A stretch of 64,000 bases of DNA. Source: Pseudomonas hygromyciniae. Its GTDB lineage: Bacteria; Pseudomonadota; Gammaproteobacteria; Pseudomonadales; Pseudomonadaceae. Location of the stretch: positions 4,276,501-4,340,500 of the forward strand of contig NZ_CP070506.1 in NCBI RefSeq assembly GCF_016925675.1, given 5' to 3'. How positions within the stretch are numbered: position 1 is the first letter of the stretch; each line of letters opens with the position of its first letter. The notes beneath the pieces were generated by a model, which saw nothing but the letters and a program-made list of their open reading frames with translations, did not search any database and was not told the origin of the DNA. A program made the translations under genes and the position numbers. This document shows positions 18,206 to 27,948 of the stretch, in pieces.

Positions 18206-21200
18206 ATGAAAAGAATGCTGATTAACGCAACTCAACCCGAAGAGTTGCGTGTTGCACTGGTAGATGGCCAACGCCTCTACGACCTGGACATCGAGTCCGG
18301 TGCACGCGAGCAGAAGAAGGCCAACATCTATAAAGGCCGGATTACTCGCATCGAGCCAAGCCTTGAGGCTGCCTTTGTCGATTTTGGCTCTGAGCGCCAT
18401 GGCTTCCTGCCCCTCAAGGAAATCTCCCGCGAATACTTCAAGAAAGCCCCTGAAGGCCGCGTGAACATCAAGGACGTCCTGAGCGAAGGCCAGGAAGTCA
18501 TCGTCCAGGTTGAAAAAGAAGAACGTGGCAACAAGGGCGCAGCCCTGACCACCTTCATCAGCCTGGCTGGCCGTTACCTGGTCCTGATGCCGAACAACCC
18601 GCGTGCTGGCGGCATCTCCCGTCGCATCGAAGGCGAAGAGCGCAACGAACTGCGTGAAGCGCTGAACGGCCTGATCGCCCCGGCTGACATGGGCCTGATC
18701 GTGCGCACTGCCGGCCTTGGCCGCAGCAGCGAAGAAATGCAGTGGGACCTCGACTACCTGCTGCAACTGTGGACTGCTATTAAAGAAGCATCCCTGGACC
18801 GCTCCGCGCCATTCCTGATCTATCAGGAAAGCAACGTGATCATCCGCGCCATCCGCGACTACCTGCGCCAGGACATCGGCGAAGTGCTGATCGACAGCGT
18901 CGAAGCCCAGGACGAAGCCCTGACCTTCATCCGCCAGGTGATGCCGCAGTACGCCAGCAAGATCAAGCTGTACGAAGACAGCGTACCGCTGTTCAACCGT
19001 TTCCAGATCGAAAGCCAGATCGAAACCGCCTTCCAGCGCGTAGTCGAACTGCCTTCCGGTGGCTCCATCGTCATCGATCCGACCGAAGCCCTGGTGTCCA
19101 TCGACATCAACTCGGCGCGCGCCACCAAAGGCAGCGACATCGAAGAAACCGCGCTGCAGACCAACCTGGAAGCAGCCGAAGAGATCGCTCGCCAACTGCG
19201 CCTGCGTGATATCGGCGGCCTGATCGTGATCGACTTCATCGACATGACCCCAGCCAAGAACCAGCGCGCCGTGGAAGAAAAAGTCCGCGAGTGCCTGGAA
19301 GCCGATCGTGCCCGCGTACAAGTTGGCCGCATCTCGCGCTTCGGCCTGCTGGAAATGTCCCGCCAGCGCCTGCGTCCATCCCTGGGCGAGAGCAGCGGCA
19401 TCGTCTGCCCGCGTTGCAACGGCACCGGCATCATCCGTGACGTTGAATCGCTGTCCCTGGCGATCCTGCGCCTGATCGAAGAAGAAGCCCTGAAGGACCG
19501 CACCGCCGAAGTCCGCGCGCAAGTGCCGATCCCGGTCGCCGCCTTCCTACTCAACGAAAAACGCAACTCGATCACCAAGATCGAACTGCGCACCCGTGCC
19601 CGCATCGTGATCCTGCCGAACGATCACCTCGAGACGCCGCACTTCGAAGTCCAGCGCCTGCGTGACGACAGCCCGGAAGCCCACAGCGGCCAGTCCAGCT
19701 ACGAAATCGCCGCTGCTGCTGCCGAAGTCGAAGAAGTCCAGCCAGCCGCCGCGACCCGCACCCTGGTTCGCCAGGAAGCCGCCGTCAAGACCGCGCCGGC
19801 CCGTGCCAATGCACCCGTGCCGGCTGAAGCCGCTGCCCCGGTTGCCGCACCTGCTTCCCTGCCGGAACCAAGCCTGTTCAAGGGCCTGGTGAAGTCGCTG
19901 GTCAGCCTGTTCGCCACCAAGGAAGAGCCTGCTGCTCCAGCCGTGGTCGAGAAGCCTGCCGCTGAACGCCCTGCACGCAACGAAGAGCGTCGCAACGGTC
20001 GCCAGCAGAGCCGTAACCGCAACGGTCGCCGTGACGAAGAACGCAAGCCTCGCGAAGAGCGTGCACCGCGTGAAGAACGCGCACCACGTGAAGAGCGCCA
20101 ACCGCGCGAAGCCCGTGAAGAAACCCCGGCCGTAGCCCGCGAAGAACGTGCTCCCCGTGAAGAGCGTGCGCCACGTGAAGAACGCGCACCGCGCGCGCCT
20201 CGCGCCCCACGTGAAGATCGCAAGCCGCGTGGCGAGCGTGAAGAACGTGTACGTGAACTGCGCGAGCCACTGGACGCCGCTCCAGCCGTGGCCGCCGCTG
20301 GCGCTGTTGCAGTGGATACCGCGACGGAAGAGCGCCCGGCCCGCCAGCCCCGTGAAGAACGCGCCCCACGCCCACCGCGTGAAGAGCGCCAACCACGTGC
20401 CGAGCAAACTGCCGCCGCCAGTGAAGAAGAACTGCTGACCAATGACGAACAGCCACAGGAAGATGGCCAGGACAACGCCGAAGGCGATCGTCCACGCCGC
20501 CGCTCCCGTGGCCAGCGTCGTCGCAGCAACCGTCGCGAGCGTCAACGTGACGCCAGCGGCAACGTGATCGAAGGCTCGGAAGAGACCGGCGAAGCCACTG
20601 AAGAAGCTGCCAACAACGAGCCGACCAGCACCGAACTGGCTGCTGGCCTGGCCGTTACCGCAGCGGTTGCCAGCTCGGTCATCAGCGCTCCAGCCGAAGC
20701 CGAAGCCAACCAGCAGGCCGAACGTGCCACCGCTGCCGTGCAGGAAACTGCCGTGGTCGAAGCGCCAGTTGTCGAAGCCACCACCGTGGTCGAAGCACCT
20801 GCCGCTCCAGAAGTGGAAGTTGCTCCGGTTCACGAAGCCCAGCCTGAAGCCGAAGTAGTGGCTGCACCTGCGGTCGTGGTTGAGCCACAGCCTGTGGTTG
20901 AAGCGGTTGTCGAAGCGCCAGTTGCCGAACCAACCCCAGAAGTGCGTGAAGTTCGCGAAGAACAGACCGCCTTCCAGTGGACTGCCGAGCCAGCCGTCGT
21001 CGCCGAAGCACCAGCCCCGGCAGAGGAAGCGCCAACACCTGTCGCCGAACCTGCGGTGGTTGCAGAACCGGTCGTGGTTGCCGAGCCAGCTCCGGTGGTG
21101 GTGGAAACCCCAGTGGTAGCCGAAGTGGCCGCCCCAGTGGTCGAAGCCCCTGCCAGCGCCCTCACCGAAAACGGCCGTGCGCCTAACGACCCGCGTGAAG

Positions 21201-21424
21201 TGCGTCGTCGCAAGCGTGAAGCCGAGCGTCTGCAGAAAGAAGCCGAAGCAGCAGCGGCGGCGGCCCCGGCCGTAGTCGAGGCCGTTGCGCAAGCACCGGC
21301 CATCGAAGCTGAAGTTGAGCACACTGCCCCGGTCATCGACGAGAACCTGCGTTCCGTTGAAGAAGTGGTAGAGCACAACCCAAAAGCCCTGGAAGAAGAG
21401 CACGAGCCTAAACCCCTCGCCTGA
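18206..21424 (+). CDS. rne: Ribonuclease E
   Basis: RNase E is the main endonuclease for mRNA decay and rRNA/tRNA processing and scaffolds the degradosome. The protein has 1072 residues. The ATG at 18206 gives the family start [19 protein letters not shown]; the frame continues upstream without support. An S1 domain lies near residues 35-120 and the catalytic Asp residues are in [15 protein letters not shown] and IDFIDM. The zinc-link Cys pair is in CPRCNGTG, near residue 404. The C-terminal half is low-complexity: an Arg/Glu/Pro block ([12 protein letters not shown] repeats) about residues 612-735, and an Ala/Val/Glu/Pro block about residues 820-1050. Such tails bind RNA and partner proteins. 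It has a strong terminator right after it. Confidence 0.96.
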   Translation: MKRMLINATQPEELRVALVDGQRLYDLDIESGAREQKKANIYKGRITRIEPSLEAAFVDFGSERHGFLPLKEISREYFKKAPEGRVNIKDVLSEGQEVIVQVEKEERGNKGAALTTFISLAGRYLVLMPNNPRAGGISRRIEGEERNELREALNGLIAPADMGLIVRTAGLGRSSEEMQWDLDYLLQLWTAIKEASLDRSAPFLIYQESNVIIRAIRDYLRQDIGEVLIDSVEAQDEALTFIRQVMPQYASKIKLYEDSVPLFNRFQIESQIETAFQRVVELPSGGSIVIDPTEALVSIDINSARATKGSDIEETALQTNLEAAEEIARQLRLRDIGGLIVIDFIDMTPAKNQRAVEEKVRECLEADRARVQVGRISRFGLLEMSRQRLRPSLGESSGIVCPRCNGTGIIRDVESLSLAILRLIEEEALKDRTAEVRAQVPIPVAAFLLNEKRNSITKIELRTRARIVILPNDHLETPHFEVQRLRDDSPEAHSGQSSYEIAAAAAEVEEVQPAAATRTLVRQEAAVKTAPARANAPVPAEAAAPVAAPASLPEPSLFKGLVKSLVSLFATKEEPAAPAVVEKPAAERPARNEERRNGRQQSRNRNGRRDEERKPREERAPREERAPREERQPREAREETPAVAREERAPREERAPREERAPRAPRAPREDRKPRGEREERVRELREPLDAAPAVAAAGAVAVDTATEERPARQPREERAPRPPREERQPRAEQTAAASEEELLTNDEQPQEDGQDNAEGDRPRRRSRGQRRRSNRRERQRDASGNVIEGSEETGEATEEAANNEPTSTELAAGLAVTAAVASSVISAPAEAEANQQAERATAAVQETAVVEAPVVEATTVVEAPAAPEVEVAPVHEAQPEAEVVAAPAVVVEPQPVVEAVVEAPVAEPTPEVREVREEQTAFQWTAEPAVVAEAPAPAEEAPTPVAEPAVVAEPVVVAEPAPVVVETPVVAEVAAPVVEAPASALTENGRAPNDPREVRRRKREAERLQKEAEAAAAAAPAVVEAVAQAPAIEAEVEHTAPVIDENLRSVEEVVEHNPKALEEEHEPKPLA

Positions 21425-21440
21425 TTCCAACGGCAACTAA

Positions 21441-21478
21441 AAAGCCCCGCCTGAGCAATCAGGCGGGGCTTTTTTTAT
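21441..21478. terminator. Terminator after rne
   Basis: A 14-bp perfect stem (21441-21454 with 21459-21472, AAAGCCCCGCCTGA / TCAGGCGGGGCTTT) with loop GCAA and a T-run. It ends rne and could also stop minus-strand transcripts. Confidence 0.92.
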
Positions 21479-21499
21479 TCATTCAACGACAGAGATCAT

Positions 21500-21525
21500 G
21501 TGGGAGCGGGCTTGCCCGCGATGGC
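21500..21525. repeat. REP unit interrupted by a MITE-like element
   Basis: TGTGGGAGCGGGCTTGCCCG begins at 21500. The same REP resumes at 21660 (CCGCGATGGC) after the inserted element, giving a direct repeat of 10 bp. Confidence 0.8.
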
Positions 21526-21659
21526 CATCGGTATCTACACAACTTTGCCGCAACACCTAAATCCAGGCAGATAGCTCAGTTGTGGCGATGCGGCGTTCCG
21601 ACAAGCCCGCTCGCCACAGGAGAGTTCGTCAGTTTCTGAAAGTTGTGTAGATACCTATG
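21526..21659. mobile_element. MITE-like element, copy 1 (134 bp)
   Basis: The element ends in inverted repeats: GGTATCTACACAACTTT at the left (21530-21546) and its exact complement at the right (21639-21655), extended to CAT[C/A]GG at both tips, 21 bp with one mismatch. It is flanked by a perfect 10-bp direct duplication CCGCGATGGC (21516-21525 and 21660-21669) and splits a REP unit. A second copy at 48367-48595 in inverse orientation shares about 60 bp of the left end with three mismatches and the right end, but has a different core. It carries no gene, so a transposase in trans is inferred. Confidence 0.85.
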
Positions 21660-21721
21660 CCGCGATGGCGGTAGAGAGAGGCGCGGTGAGCTTGAGGCCG
21701 CCATCGCCGCCAAACCAGCCC

Positions 21722-22300
21722 CTACCTGAATTCCAATGCTTGCGGCACATCCACATCCCACAACACCCCGGGATCACCCACCGGCACCTCCCGAACATCA
21801 GCCTGGGCAAACAGAGCCTTGGCGCCACGATCCCCCGTCAGTTCCATCAAGGCAGGCCCCAATGCCTGGCCAAATGCAACGGGATGGCCCTGCTGGCCGG
21901 CATGCACCGGCACACTGATCCCATCCACGCGCTCTATCACCCGCTCAATGCTCGACGCCTGAATAAACGGCATATCCCCCAACACCACCAGCCAACCCGC
22001 TGCCGGGCCACTGGCCGCCACCGCTGCCGCGATGCTGTCACCCATGCCCGCCGACTCCAGCAGCAGCACTTCGCACCCATGCTCCGTGGCCAGGCGAATA
22101 ACCCCGCTGCACGCAGGGGATGTGACGACCCAACGCCGAGTGATGCTGGCAGGCAGATTGAGCAACACATGCTCGACGACCGGCCGTGTCACCCCATCAC
22201 GCCCCACACAATGAGCCAGCAATTTGTCCTGGCCGCTTTGCGCACGGAACCGGCTGCCCTGCCCCGCCGCCAGGACGATTGCGGTAATCGCACTCGTCAA
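21722..22300 (-). CDS. MocA/CoxI-like molybdenum cofactor nucleotidyltransferase
   Basis: The 192-residue protein is a MobA-like NTP-transferase. Its N-terminus is AIVLAAGQGSRF, the nucleotide-binding loop, followed by a short insertion and DKLLA. Further motifs are VVLGDMPFI and GHPVAFG. Such proteins (MocA type) attach CMP to the molybdenum cofactor for hydroxylases of the xanthine oxidase family. It overlaps the XdhC gene by 4 bp, as last gene of the four-gene molybdenum hydroxylase operon. The role is family-based inference, well supported by context. Confidence 0.85.
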   Translation of the reverse strand: MTSAITAIVLAAGQGSRFRAQSGQDKLLAHCVGRDGVTRPVVEHVLLNLPASITRRWVVTSPACSGVIRLATEHGCEVLLLESAGMGDSIAAAVAASGPAAGWLVVLGDMPFIQASSIERVIERVDGISVPVHAGQQGHPVAFGQALGPALMELTGDRGAKALFAQADVREVPVGDPGVLWDVDVPQALEFR

Positions 22301-23283
22301 CTGACCGCCTCCCGTACGGGTTTGGCTTGCAACACTTCCACACCGTTCTTGATCGCGACGATGTGCGCCATCAGCGACAAGGCAATCTCTGCCGGCGTAT
22401 GACTGCCAATATGAAGACCGATCGGCCCATGCAGCCGCGCAATCGCCTCGGCCCCCAACCCCAACACCGCCAGGTTTTCCCGACGTTTGCGGCTATTGAC
22501 CTGTGAACCCAGGGCACCGATGTAGAAGGCGCGGGAATTCAACGCGGTCAACAGCGCCATATCGTCCAGCCGCGGATCGTGGGTCAGGGCAACAATAGCC
22601 GTGCGCTCGTCCGTCTGGATATTGAGCACCGCCTCATCGGGCATTCCCGGCACAAAGCGCCCGTGCTGTTCTTCCCAGCCATGCACAAACTCCGTGCGGG
22701 GATCGCAGATCAGTACTTCAAAATCCAACAGGCGTGCCATTTCTGCCACATAGCGCGACAGCTGGCCCGCACCGATCAGCAACAAGCGCCAGCGCGGACC
22801 GTAGATGGTCCGCAAACGCTCACCGTCAAAACTGACGATGTCGGACTTGCTCGCCACGCTCAAGCGCACACTGCCCGTCGCCAAGTCCAGTTCCCGCGCC
22901 ACAATTTCATGGGCCTCACAACGCGCCAGCAACTGCGCCACCCAGGCATATTCCTCCACACGCTCCTCCGTCAGGCGCAAGGTACCGCCGCATGGCAGAC
23001 CAAAACGCGCCGCTTCGTCGCGGGTGACGCCATAGGTCACCAACTGCACCGGCGGCCCATTGTCTGGCAGGCGGCCATCGTGCAGACGAGCGATCAGGTC
23101 ATCTTCGATGCAGCCACCGGACACCGAGCCGATCACCACCCCGTCGCCGCGCAGGGCCAGCATCGCCCCCGGCGGCCGTGGTGCGCTGCCCCAGGTCTGA
23201 ACCACGCTGTACAGCACCACCCGCTGCCCTGCGCGGCGCCACTCCAGCACGCTGCGCAGGACATTCAGATCCACGCTGTCCAT
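22297..23283 (-). CDS. XdhC family molybdenum cofactor insertion protein
   Basis: XdhC-type chaperones bind molybdenum cofactor and help its sulfuration and insertion into hydroxylases. The 328-residue protein has the N-terminal XdhC segment with GSAPRPPGAMLAL and the GSVSGGCIEDDL motif near residue 50, and a C-terminal NAD-binding-like domain (LLLIGAGQLSRYVAEMA, HDPRLDDMALLTAL, ALGSQVNSRKRRENL). It starts at the end of the large-subunit gene (one-base overlap at 23283) and overlaps the next gene by 4 bp. The cofactor-handling role is from the family. Confidence 0.9.
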   Translation of the reverse strand: MDSVDLNVLRSVLEWRRAGQRVVLYSVVQTWGSAPRPPGAMLALRGDGVVIGSVSGGCIEDDLIARLHDGRLPDNGPPVQLVTYGVTRDEAARFGLPCGGTLRLTEERVEEYAWVAQLLARCEAHEIVARELDLATGSVRLSVASKSDIVSFDGERLRTIYGPRWRLLLIGAGQLSRYVAEMARLLDFEVLICDPRTEFVHGWEEQHGRFVPGMPDEAVLNIQTDERTAIVALTHDPRLDDMALLTALNSRAFYIGALGSQVNSRKRRENLAVLGLGAEAIARLHGPIGLHIGSHTPAEIALSLMAHIVAIKNGVEVLQAKPVREAVS

Positions 23284-25604
23284 CAGGCCTGCGCCTCCTG
23301 CTGCCAGCCCTGCAACTGATAACGCACCGGCAGGTTACGGATGCGCTTGCCGGTGGCGGCAAATATCGCATTGCACAGCGCCGGCGCAATCGGAGGCACG
23401 CCCGGCTCACCCACACCGCCGAGGGGGACCTCGCCTGTCGGCGTGACCAAATGTATGGCAATTTCCCGGGGCGCCAGGGACATGCGCGCCACTTCGTACA
23501 TATGGAAGTTGTCCTGCTGGACCTTGCCATCCTTGAAGCTGATTTCTCCCAGGACCGCATTCCCCAAGCCCATGACGCAAGCGCCCTCGAACTGCGAGCG
23601 GATGCGCTCCGGGTTGATCTGCGGGCCGCAATCCACGGCGATATCCGCCTTGTGCACGATCAACGTGCCATCACCCTTGACCTCCACCTCGATCACCGCC
23701 GCCACATACGTCACAAAGCTGTAGTGCACCGCCAGCCCCAGGCCGCGTCCCTTGGGCAGCGTGCGACCCCAGCCCGCAGCCTTGGCCGCGGTCTCAAGCA
23801 CCCCACGCATGCGCGCCGTATCAATCGGGTAACGCTCGGGGGACTCGCCGTAATTCCACTCTTCACTCAAGGTGCGTGGATCGATCTGACGATCCGGGCC
23901 CAGCAGCTTGAGCTGATATTTCAGCGGATCCTGGCCAGCCTTGTGCGCCAGTTCATCGACAAAGCTCTGGATGGCAAAACCATGGGGGATGTTCGACACC
24001 GAACGATACCAACCCACCCGGGTGTGGGCAGCAGCCTCGGGGTTTTCCAGGCGCACATTGGGAATGGCGTAGGCCATGTTGGTAAAGCCCATGCCCAATT
24101 CAAACGCTGCCTCATGGTTCATGCCCGGCGCAAACAGCGCGGTAATGCTCGGCGCCACTGTGCGGTGCAGCCAGCCGGAGGGCATGCCGTCCTTGTTGAG
24201 GCCAGCCTTGAGGTACTCGGCGGAGACGGTATGGAAATAGGAGTTATGGATATCGTCTTCGCGGGTCCACTGCACGCGTACGGCCTTGCCAGGAAACTCC
24301 TTGGCCAGCACCGCGGCTTCAATGATGAAGTCCGGCTTGGACTTGCGCCCAAAGCCGCCGCCCAACAGGGTGACGTGAATTGTGACGTTATCGAATGGCA
24401 AGCCAAGGCGCTCGGCGACCCGCTCCCGCGTGACCTGCGGCGCCTGGCTTGGCGCCCAGGCCTCGCATTGCCCATCTTGATAACGGGCCACGGCAACCAT
24501 CGGCTCCATGGGTGACTGCGCCAGGTGTGGCAAGTAATACGCGGCCTCCAGGGTGCTGTCGGCATCGCTCAGGGCCTGGTCGATGCTGCCGGTATTGCGC
24601 ACCACTTTGCCGGGCGCAAGGGCCGCGGATTCCAGGGTCTTGCGATAGTCGATGGAGTTGTAGCTGGCATTCGCGCCGTCGTCCCAAACAATCTGCAACG
24701 CCTCGCGCCCCTTGATCGCCGCCCAGGTGTTGCTGGCGACCACCGCCACGCCACCCAATGGCTGGAATTCCGAGGGTATGGGTCGACTTTCGATTTGCAG
24801 GACCTTGATCACCCCGGGGACTTTCAACGCCGCGCTGGCATCGAACGACTTGACCTTGCCGCCATACACCTTGGGCCGCGCAATGGTCGCAAACAGCATG
24901 CCGTCAAAATGCACATCGGCGCCGTACACCGCCCGGCCGTTGACGATATCGGCACCGTCGATGGCCTTGGTAGCCTCCTTGCCGATATAGCGAAACTCCG
25001 ACGGCTGCTTGAGCCGCAGGCTGTCCCGCGCCGGCACCGCCAGCGCACCGGCGGCGGCAGCCAAGGCGCCATAGCCCAGTTCGCGACCGCTGGGCTGGTG
25101 AATCACTTTATGCAACTGCGCACGGCACTCGCCCAGCGGCACTTTCCATTGCTCGGCGGCGGCCTGTTCCAGCATGCTGCGCACGGCTGCGCCGCAACGG
25201 CGCATCGGCTCATACCAATGGCGCATGCTGCGCGAACCGTCGGTATCCTGGTTGCCAAAACGCACTTCGTCGCCCGGGGCCTGCGCAACCTTCACCAGCG
25301 CCCAATCGGCCTCCAACTCGTCGGCCACCACCATGGTCAGGCTGGTGCGCACGCCTTGGCCCATTTCCGAGCGGTTGCAGATCACGGTGACAGTGCCATC
25401 GGTGGCGATGCTGACATAAACCTTGGGGTCATCAATCACGCCGTTGGGCATGGCTGCCCCGCCGTATTGCTTCACCTCCTCGGCAAAGGCCTGGGGCAAG
25501 CCCCAACTGGCGGCCACCACCAGCGCACCGGTCGCACCAACGCCTTTGAGGAAACCACGGCGGCTCAGGTTGTTCAGGGCGAAATTGCTCGGCAACTGGC
25601 TCAT
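23283..25604 (-). CDS. Molybdenum hydroxylase large subunit with Tat signal (IorB-like)
   Basis: The 773-residue protein is the molybdopterin-binding subunit of a xanthine oxidase-family enzyme of the isoquinoline 1-oxidoreductase beta type. The N-terminus has a twin-arginine signal: SRRGFLKG at residues 14-21, then a hydrophobic stretch ending in QAFA. This suggests export to the periplasm with the small Fe-S subunit as a hitchhiker. Characteristic segments are VICNRSEMGQGVRTSL, TLLGGGFGRKSKPDF, RVGWYRSVSNIPHGFA and GVGEPGVPPIAPALCNAI near the C-terminus with the catalytic Glu. Substrate (an aldehyde or N-heterocycle) is not fixed by sequence. It overlaps the Fe-S subunit gene by 4 bp. Confidence 0.93.
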   Translation of the reverse strand: MSQLPSNFALNNLSRRGFLKGVGATGALVVAASWGLPQAFAEEVKQYGGAAMPNGVIDDPKVYVSIATDGTVTVICNRSEMGQGVRTSLTMVVADELEADWALVKVAQAPGDEVRFGNQDTDGSRSMRHWYEPMRRCGAAVRSMLEQAAAEQWKVPLGECRAQLHKVIHQPSGRELGYGALAAAAGALAVPARDSLRLKQPSEFRYIGKEATKAIDGADIVNGRAVYGADVHFDGMLFATIARPKVYGGKVKSFDASAALKVPGVIKVLQIESRPIPSEFQPLGGVAVVASNTWAAIKGREALQIVWDDGANASYNSIDYRKTLESAALAPGKVVRNTGSIDQALSDADSTLEAAYYLPHLAQSPMEPMVAVARYQDGQCEAWAPSQAPQVTRERVAERLGLPFDNVTIHVTLLGGGFGRKSKPDFIIEAAVLAKEFPGKAVRVQWTREDDIHNSYFHTVSAEYLKAGLNKDGMPSGWLHRTVAPSITALFAPGMNHEAAFELGMGFTNMAYAIPNVRLENPEAAAHTRVGWYRSVSNIPHGFAIQSFVDELAHKAGQDPLKYQLKLLGPDRQIDPRTLSEEWNYGESPERYPIDTARMRGVLETAAKAAGWGRTLPKGRGLGLAVHYSFVTYVAAVIEVEVKGDGTLIVHKADIAVDCGPQINPERIRSQFEGACVMGLGNAVLGEISFKDGKVQQDNFHMYEVARMSLAPREIAIHLVTPTGEVPLGGVGEPGVPPIAPALCNAIFAATGKRIRNLPVRYQLQGWQQEAQA

Positions 25605-26077
25605 GCCTTGGCCCCCTGCAGATGGGTCGCGGCCTGGCGGATCGCTGTCTTGATACGGTTGTAAGTGCCGCAGCGGCAGATGTTGCCGACCATGGCCTCT
25701 TCAATCTGCGCATCGCTGGGGTTGGGGTTGGTTTTCAGCAGTGCCGTAGCCGACATAATCTGCCCACCCTGGCAGTAACCGCACTGGGCCACCGCCGTGT
25801 CCAGCCACGCTTGCTGCACAATCTGGCCAACCGGGTCATTGTGCAGGTTATCGATGGTGCTGACGTTCTGCCCCTTGACCGAGCCAATAGGCGTGATGCA
25901 ACTGCGGGCCGGCGAGCCATCGATATGGATGGTGCAGGCGCCGCACAGGCCCATGCCGCAACCGAACTTGGTGCCGTTGTAACCCGCCACGTCGCGGATC
26001 GCCCACAACAGGGGCATGTCCTCGGTGACATCCAGCGGATGATCTTGACCGTTGAGTTTGAGAGTAATCATGGGCAC
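25601..26077 (-). CDS. (2Fe-2S) subunit of the molybdenum hydroxylase
   Basis: The 158-residue protein has the two-domain fold of the small subunit (IorA, CoxS type). The plant-ferredoxin cluster ligands are in CGMGLCGACTIHIDG with a further Cys in ARSC, and the second cluster ligands are in QCGYCQGGQIM and NICRCGTYNRI. It would pass electrons from the large subunit to an external acceptor. No cytochrome c subunit, common in such periplasmic enzymes, is next to it. It is the first gene of the operon, translationally coupled to the large subunit. Confidence 0.95.
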   Translation of the reverse strand: MPMITLKLNGQDHPLDVTEDMPLLWAIRDVAGYNGTKFGCGMGLCGACTIHIDGSPARSCITPIGSVKGQNVSTIDNLHNDPVGQIVQQAWLDTAVAQCGYCQGGQIMSATALLKTNPNPSDAQIEEAMVGNICRCGTYNRIKTAIRQAATHLQGAKA

Positions 26078-26210
26078 GCCCGCATAGTGATTGGATTATG
26101 GGGTCGAGCTATCTGCCGCTTTCAGGGGAGCGGAGTCGGTTCACGCAGATGGCTCAGGCTAATCGGGCTCTCTTGTGAAGACAGGTGTTGCGTCGGGGAA
26201 TATGCATCAC

Positions 26211-26310
26211 TGTAGGAGCGAGCTTGCTCGCGAAAAACGCCAGGACACCACGTTCATTCAGAGCGCCCACGTCATCGTTGATGATCTTCGCGAGCAAGCT
26301 CGCTCCTACA
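26211..26310. repeat. REP doublet
   Basis: Inverted REP pair, TGTAGGAGCGAGCTTGCTCG and CGAGCAAGCTCGCTCCTACA, in the gap before the molybdenum operon. The remaining gap 26078-26464 shows no gene. Confidence 0.9.
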
Positions 26311-26418
26311 ATTCCCTGCACGAACAACACCAATCTTTCACCGGGCCTTTGATAAACAATATCTATAGAACGATAAACAGGCATCGTTAGCCTGCTAAGT
26401 TAACCCAGCATTAACAAA

Positions 26419-26441
26419 AAAGCCCTGCAATGCAGGGCTTT
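26419..26441 (-). terminator. Terminator of the murB operon
   Basis: Arms AAAGCCCTGCA / TGCAGGGCTTT flank a minimal loop, followed by six T in the minus direction, 24 bp after the murB stop. Confidence 0.88.
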
Positions 26442-26464
26442 GTTCAACACGCTAGAAGCGTAGC

Positions 26465-27484
26465 TCAATAACGATTGGGCTCCATTTCCAGATCAACCTG
26501 GAAGCGCTCGGCGATATCGCGCTGGATACGTTGGGCCAGGCCAGAAATCTCCAGGCCCGTGGCCGCGCCGTAATTGACTAGCACCAGCGCCTGCAAGCGA
26601 TGCACGCCGGCATCACCGTCGCGAAAGCCTTTCCAGCCGGCCTTTTCAATCAACCAGCCGGCCGCCAGTTTCACTTGGCCATCGGCCTGGGGGTACGCCA
26701 CCAGATCGGGATATTGCAGTTTTAATTGCGCCGCCAGCACCTGGGACACCAGCGGGTTCTTGAAGAAACTGCCGGCGTTGCCCAAGACCGCAGGGTCGGG
26801 CAGTTTTTCACTGCGGATGCTGCAAATGGCCCGGCTGACATCGCTCGGTGTCGCCTGGGTAATGCCCTGCTCAGCCAGGCGTTGTTGCACCGGGCCATAG
26901 CCGAGTTGCAGGTGCGCCACACGGTTCAAGGCAAAGCGCACGCGCAGGATCAGCCAGCGCCCCACTTCGTGCTTGAACAGGCTGTCGCGGTAGGCGAAGT
27001 TGCATTCTGCCAGGCTGAAATCCCGCAACTCGCCGGTCTGGCGGTCGAGGGCGGTCAGGCCAGCGAACACATCCTTGATCTCGACCCCGTAGGCGCCAAT
27101 GTTCTGCATCGGTGCCGCACCGACCGTACCGGGAATAAGGCTGAGGTTTTCCAGGCCAGAGAACCCTTGCGCAAGGGTCCACAGCACAAAGGGATGCCAG
27201 GCCTCCCCCGCCTCGGCTTCCACCACAACCTGCTGGCCGTCGTCGTGCAGCACCCGGATACCCTGGGTCGCCATGCGCAACACCAACGCCGGGATGTCCT
27301 GGGTCAGCAGCAGGTTGCTGCCGCCTCCGATCACCAGCAACGGCAGGTGTTGCGCCGCCGCATAGGCCAGGGCCTCGCGCACATCGGCGTCGCTATGGGC
27401 CTGGGCGAACAACTGCGCACGCACATCAATGCCAAAACTGTTGAAGGCCTTCAGGGAAACCTGGGGCTGTAGATCCAGACTCAT
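26465..27484 (-). CDS. murB: UDP-N-acetylenolpyruvoylglucosamine reductase
   Basis: MurB reduces UDP-GlcNAc-enolpyruvate to UDP-MurNAc for cell wall synthesis, using FAD and NADPH. The 339-residue protein has the FAD-binding segments LLVIGGGSNLL and SLIPGTVGAAPMQNIGAYG, the active-site Ser region near GNAGSFFKNP, and AGWLIEKAGWKG. It is the E. coli (type I) form. It is the last gene of a seven-gene minus-strand operon and overlaps ptpA by 4 bp. Confidence 0.96.
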   Translation of the reverse strand: MSLDLQPQVSLKAFNSFGIDVRAQLFAQAHSDADVREALAYAAAQHLPLLVIGGGSNLLLTQDIPALVLRMATQGIRVLHDDGQQVVVEAEAGEAWHPFVLWTLAQGFSGLENLSLIPGTVGAAPMQNIGAYGVEIKDVFAGLTALDRQTGELRDFSLAECNFAYRDSLFKHEVGRWLILRVRFALNRVAHLQLGYGPVQQRLAEQGITQATPSDVSRAICSIRSEKLPDPAVLGNAGSFFKNPLVSQVLAAQLKLQYPDLVAYPQADGQVKLAAGWLIEKAGWKGFRDGDAGVHRLQALVLVNYGAATGLEISGLAQRIQRDIAERFQVDLEMEPNRY

Positions 27485-27948
27485 AACCGCCCCTTCAATT
27501 CAATCACCAGCAAATCACAGGCGGCCTCGATCAGGTCCAGGACCTGCTCGAAACCTTGCTCGCCGTCGTAATACGGATCCGGCACTTCATCCACCGCCGA
27601 GTCGTAGCGGCGCAGGAACAGGTCCAACTCTGCCTTGCCCTGGGCCGGTTGCAGGGCCTTGAGGTTACGCAGGTTGCTCTGGTCCATGGCCAGGATCAGG
27701 TCGTAGCGCGCAAAGTCGGCGCGCGACACCTGCTGGGCACGCTGGGCCGACAAGTCGTAGCCACGGCGCAGCGCCGCTTGCTGGCTGCGCTTGTCCGGCG
27801 CCTTGCCGATATGCCATTCGCCAGTGCCGGCGGAGGCCACCTCGACCTGGTCGGCCAGCCCGGCAGCCCGCAATTTATGGCGCAGGACGCCTTCGGCGGT
27901 GGGCGAGCGGCAGATATTGCCCAGGCAAACAAACAGGACTTCCATCAA
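27481..27948 (-). CDS. ptpA: Low-molecular-weight protein tyrosine phosphatase
   Basis: The 155-residue protein has the phosphatase loop C8-x5-R14 (VCLGNICRS) at its N-terminus and the general acid Asp in VPDPYYDG. Such enzymes dephosphorylate tyrosine on proteins and often affect polysaccharide systems. In P. aeruginosa PA2978 (ptpA) occupies the same site between murB and kdsB. It overlaps both neighbours by 4 bp, so it is translationally coupled. Confidence 0.94.
   Translation of the reverse strand: MMEVLFVCLGNICRSPTAEGVLRHKLRAAGLADQVEVASAGTGEWHIGKAPDKRSQQAALRRGYDLSAQRAQQVSRADFARYDLILAMDQSNLRNLKALQPAQGKAELDLFLRRYDSAVDEVPDPYYDGEQGFEQVLDLIEAACDLLVIELKGRL

Noticed and set aside
17990..19522. 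A 510-codon open frame antisense to the start of rne
   Set aside because: Same cause as above; the rne N-terminus is a clear family match.
19547..21436. A 629-codon open frame antisense to the rne C-terminus
   Set aside because: It arises from the repeats of Glu, Arg, Ala, Val and Pro codons; the product is rich in Phe, Trp and Gly with no family resemblance.
26211..26310. CRISPR repeats at the REP doublets
   Set aside because: The repeats are inverted and scattered between genes, without regular spacers; they are REP elements.
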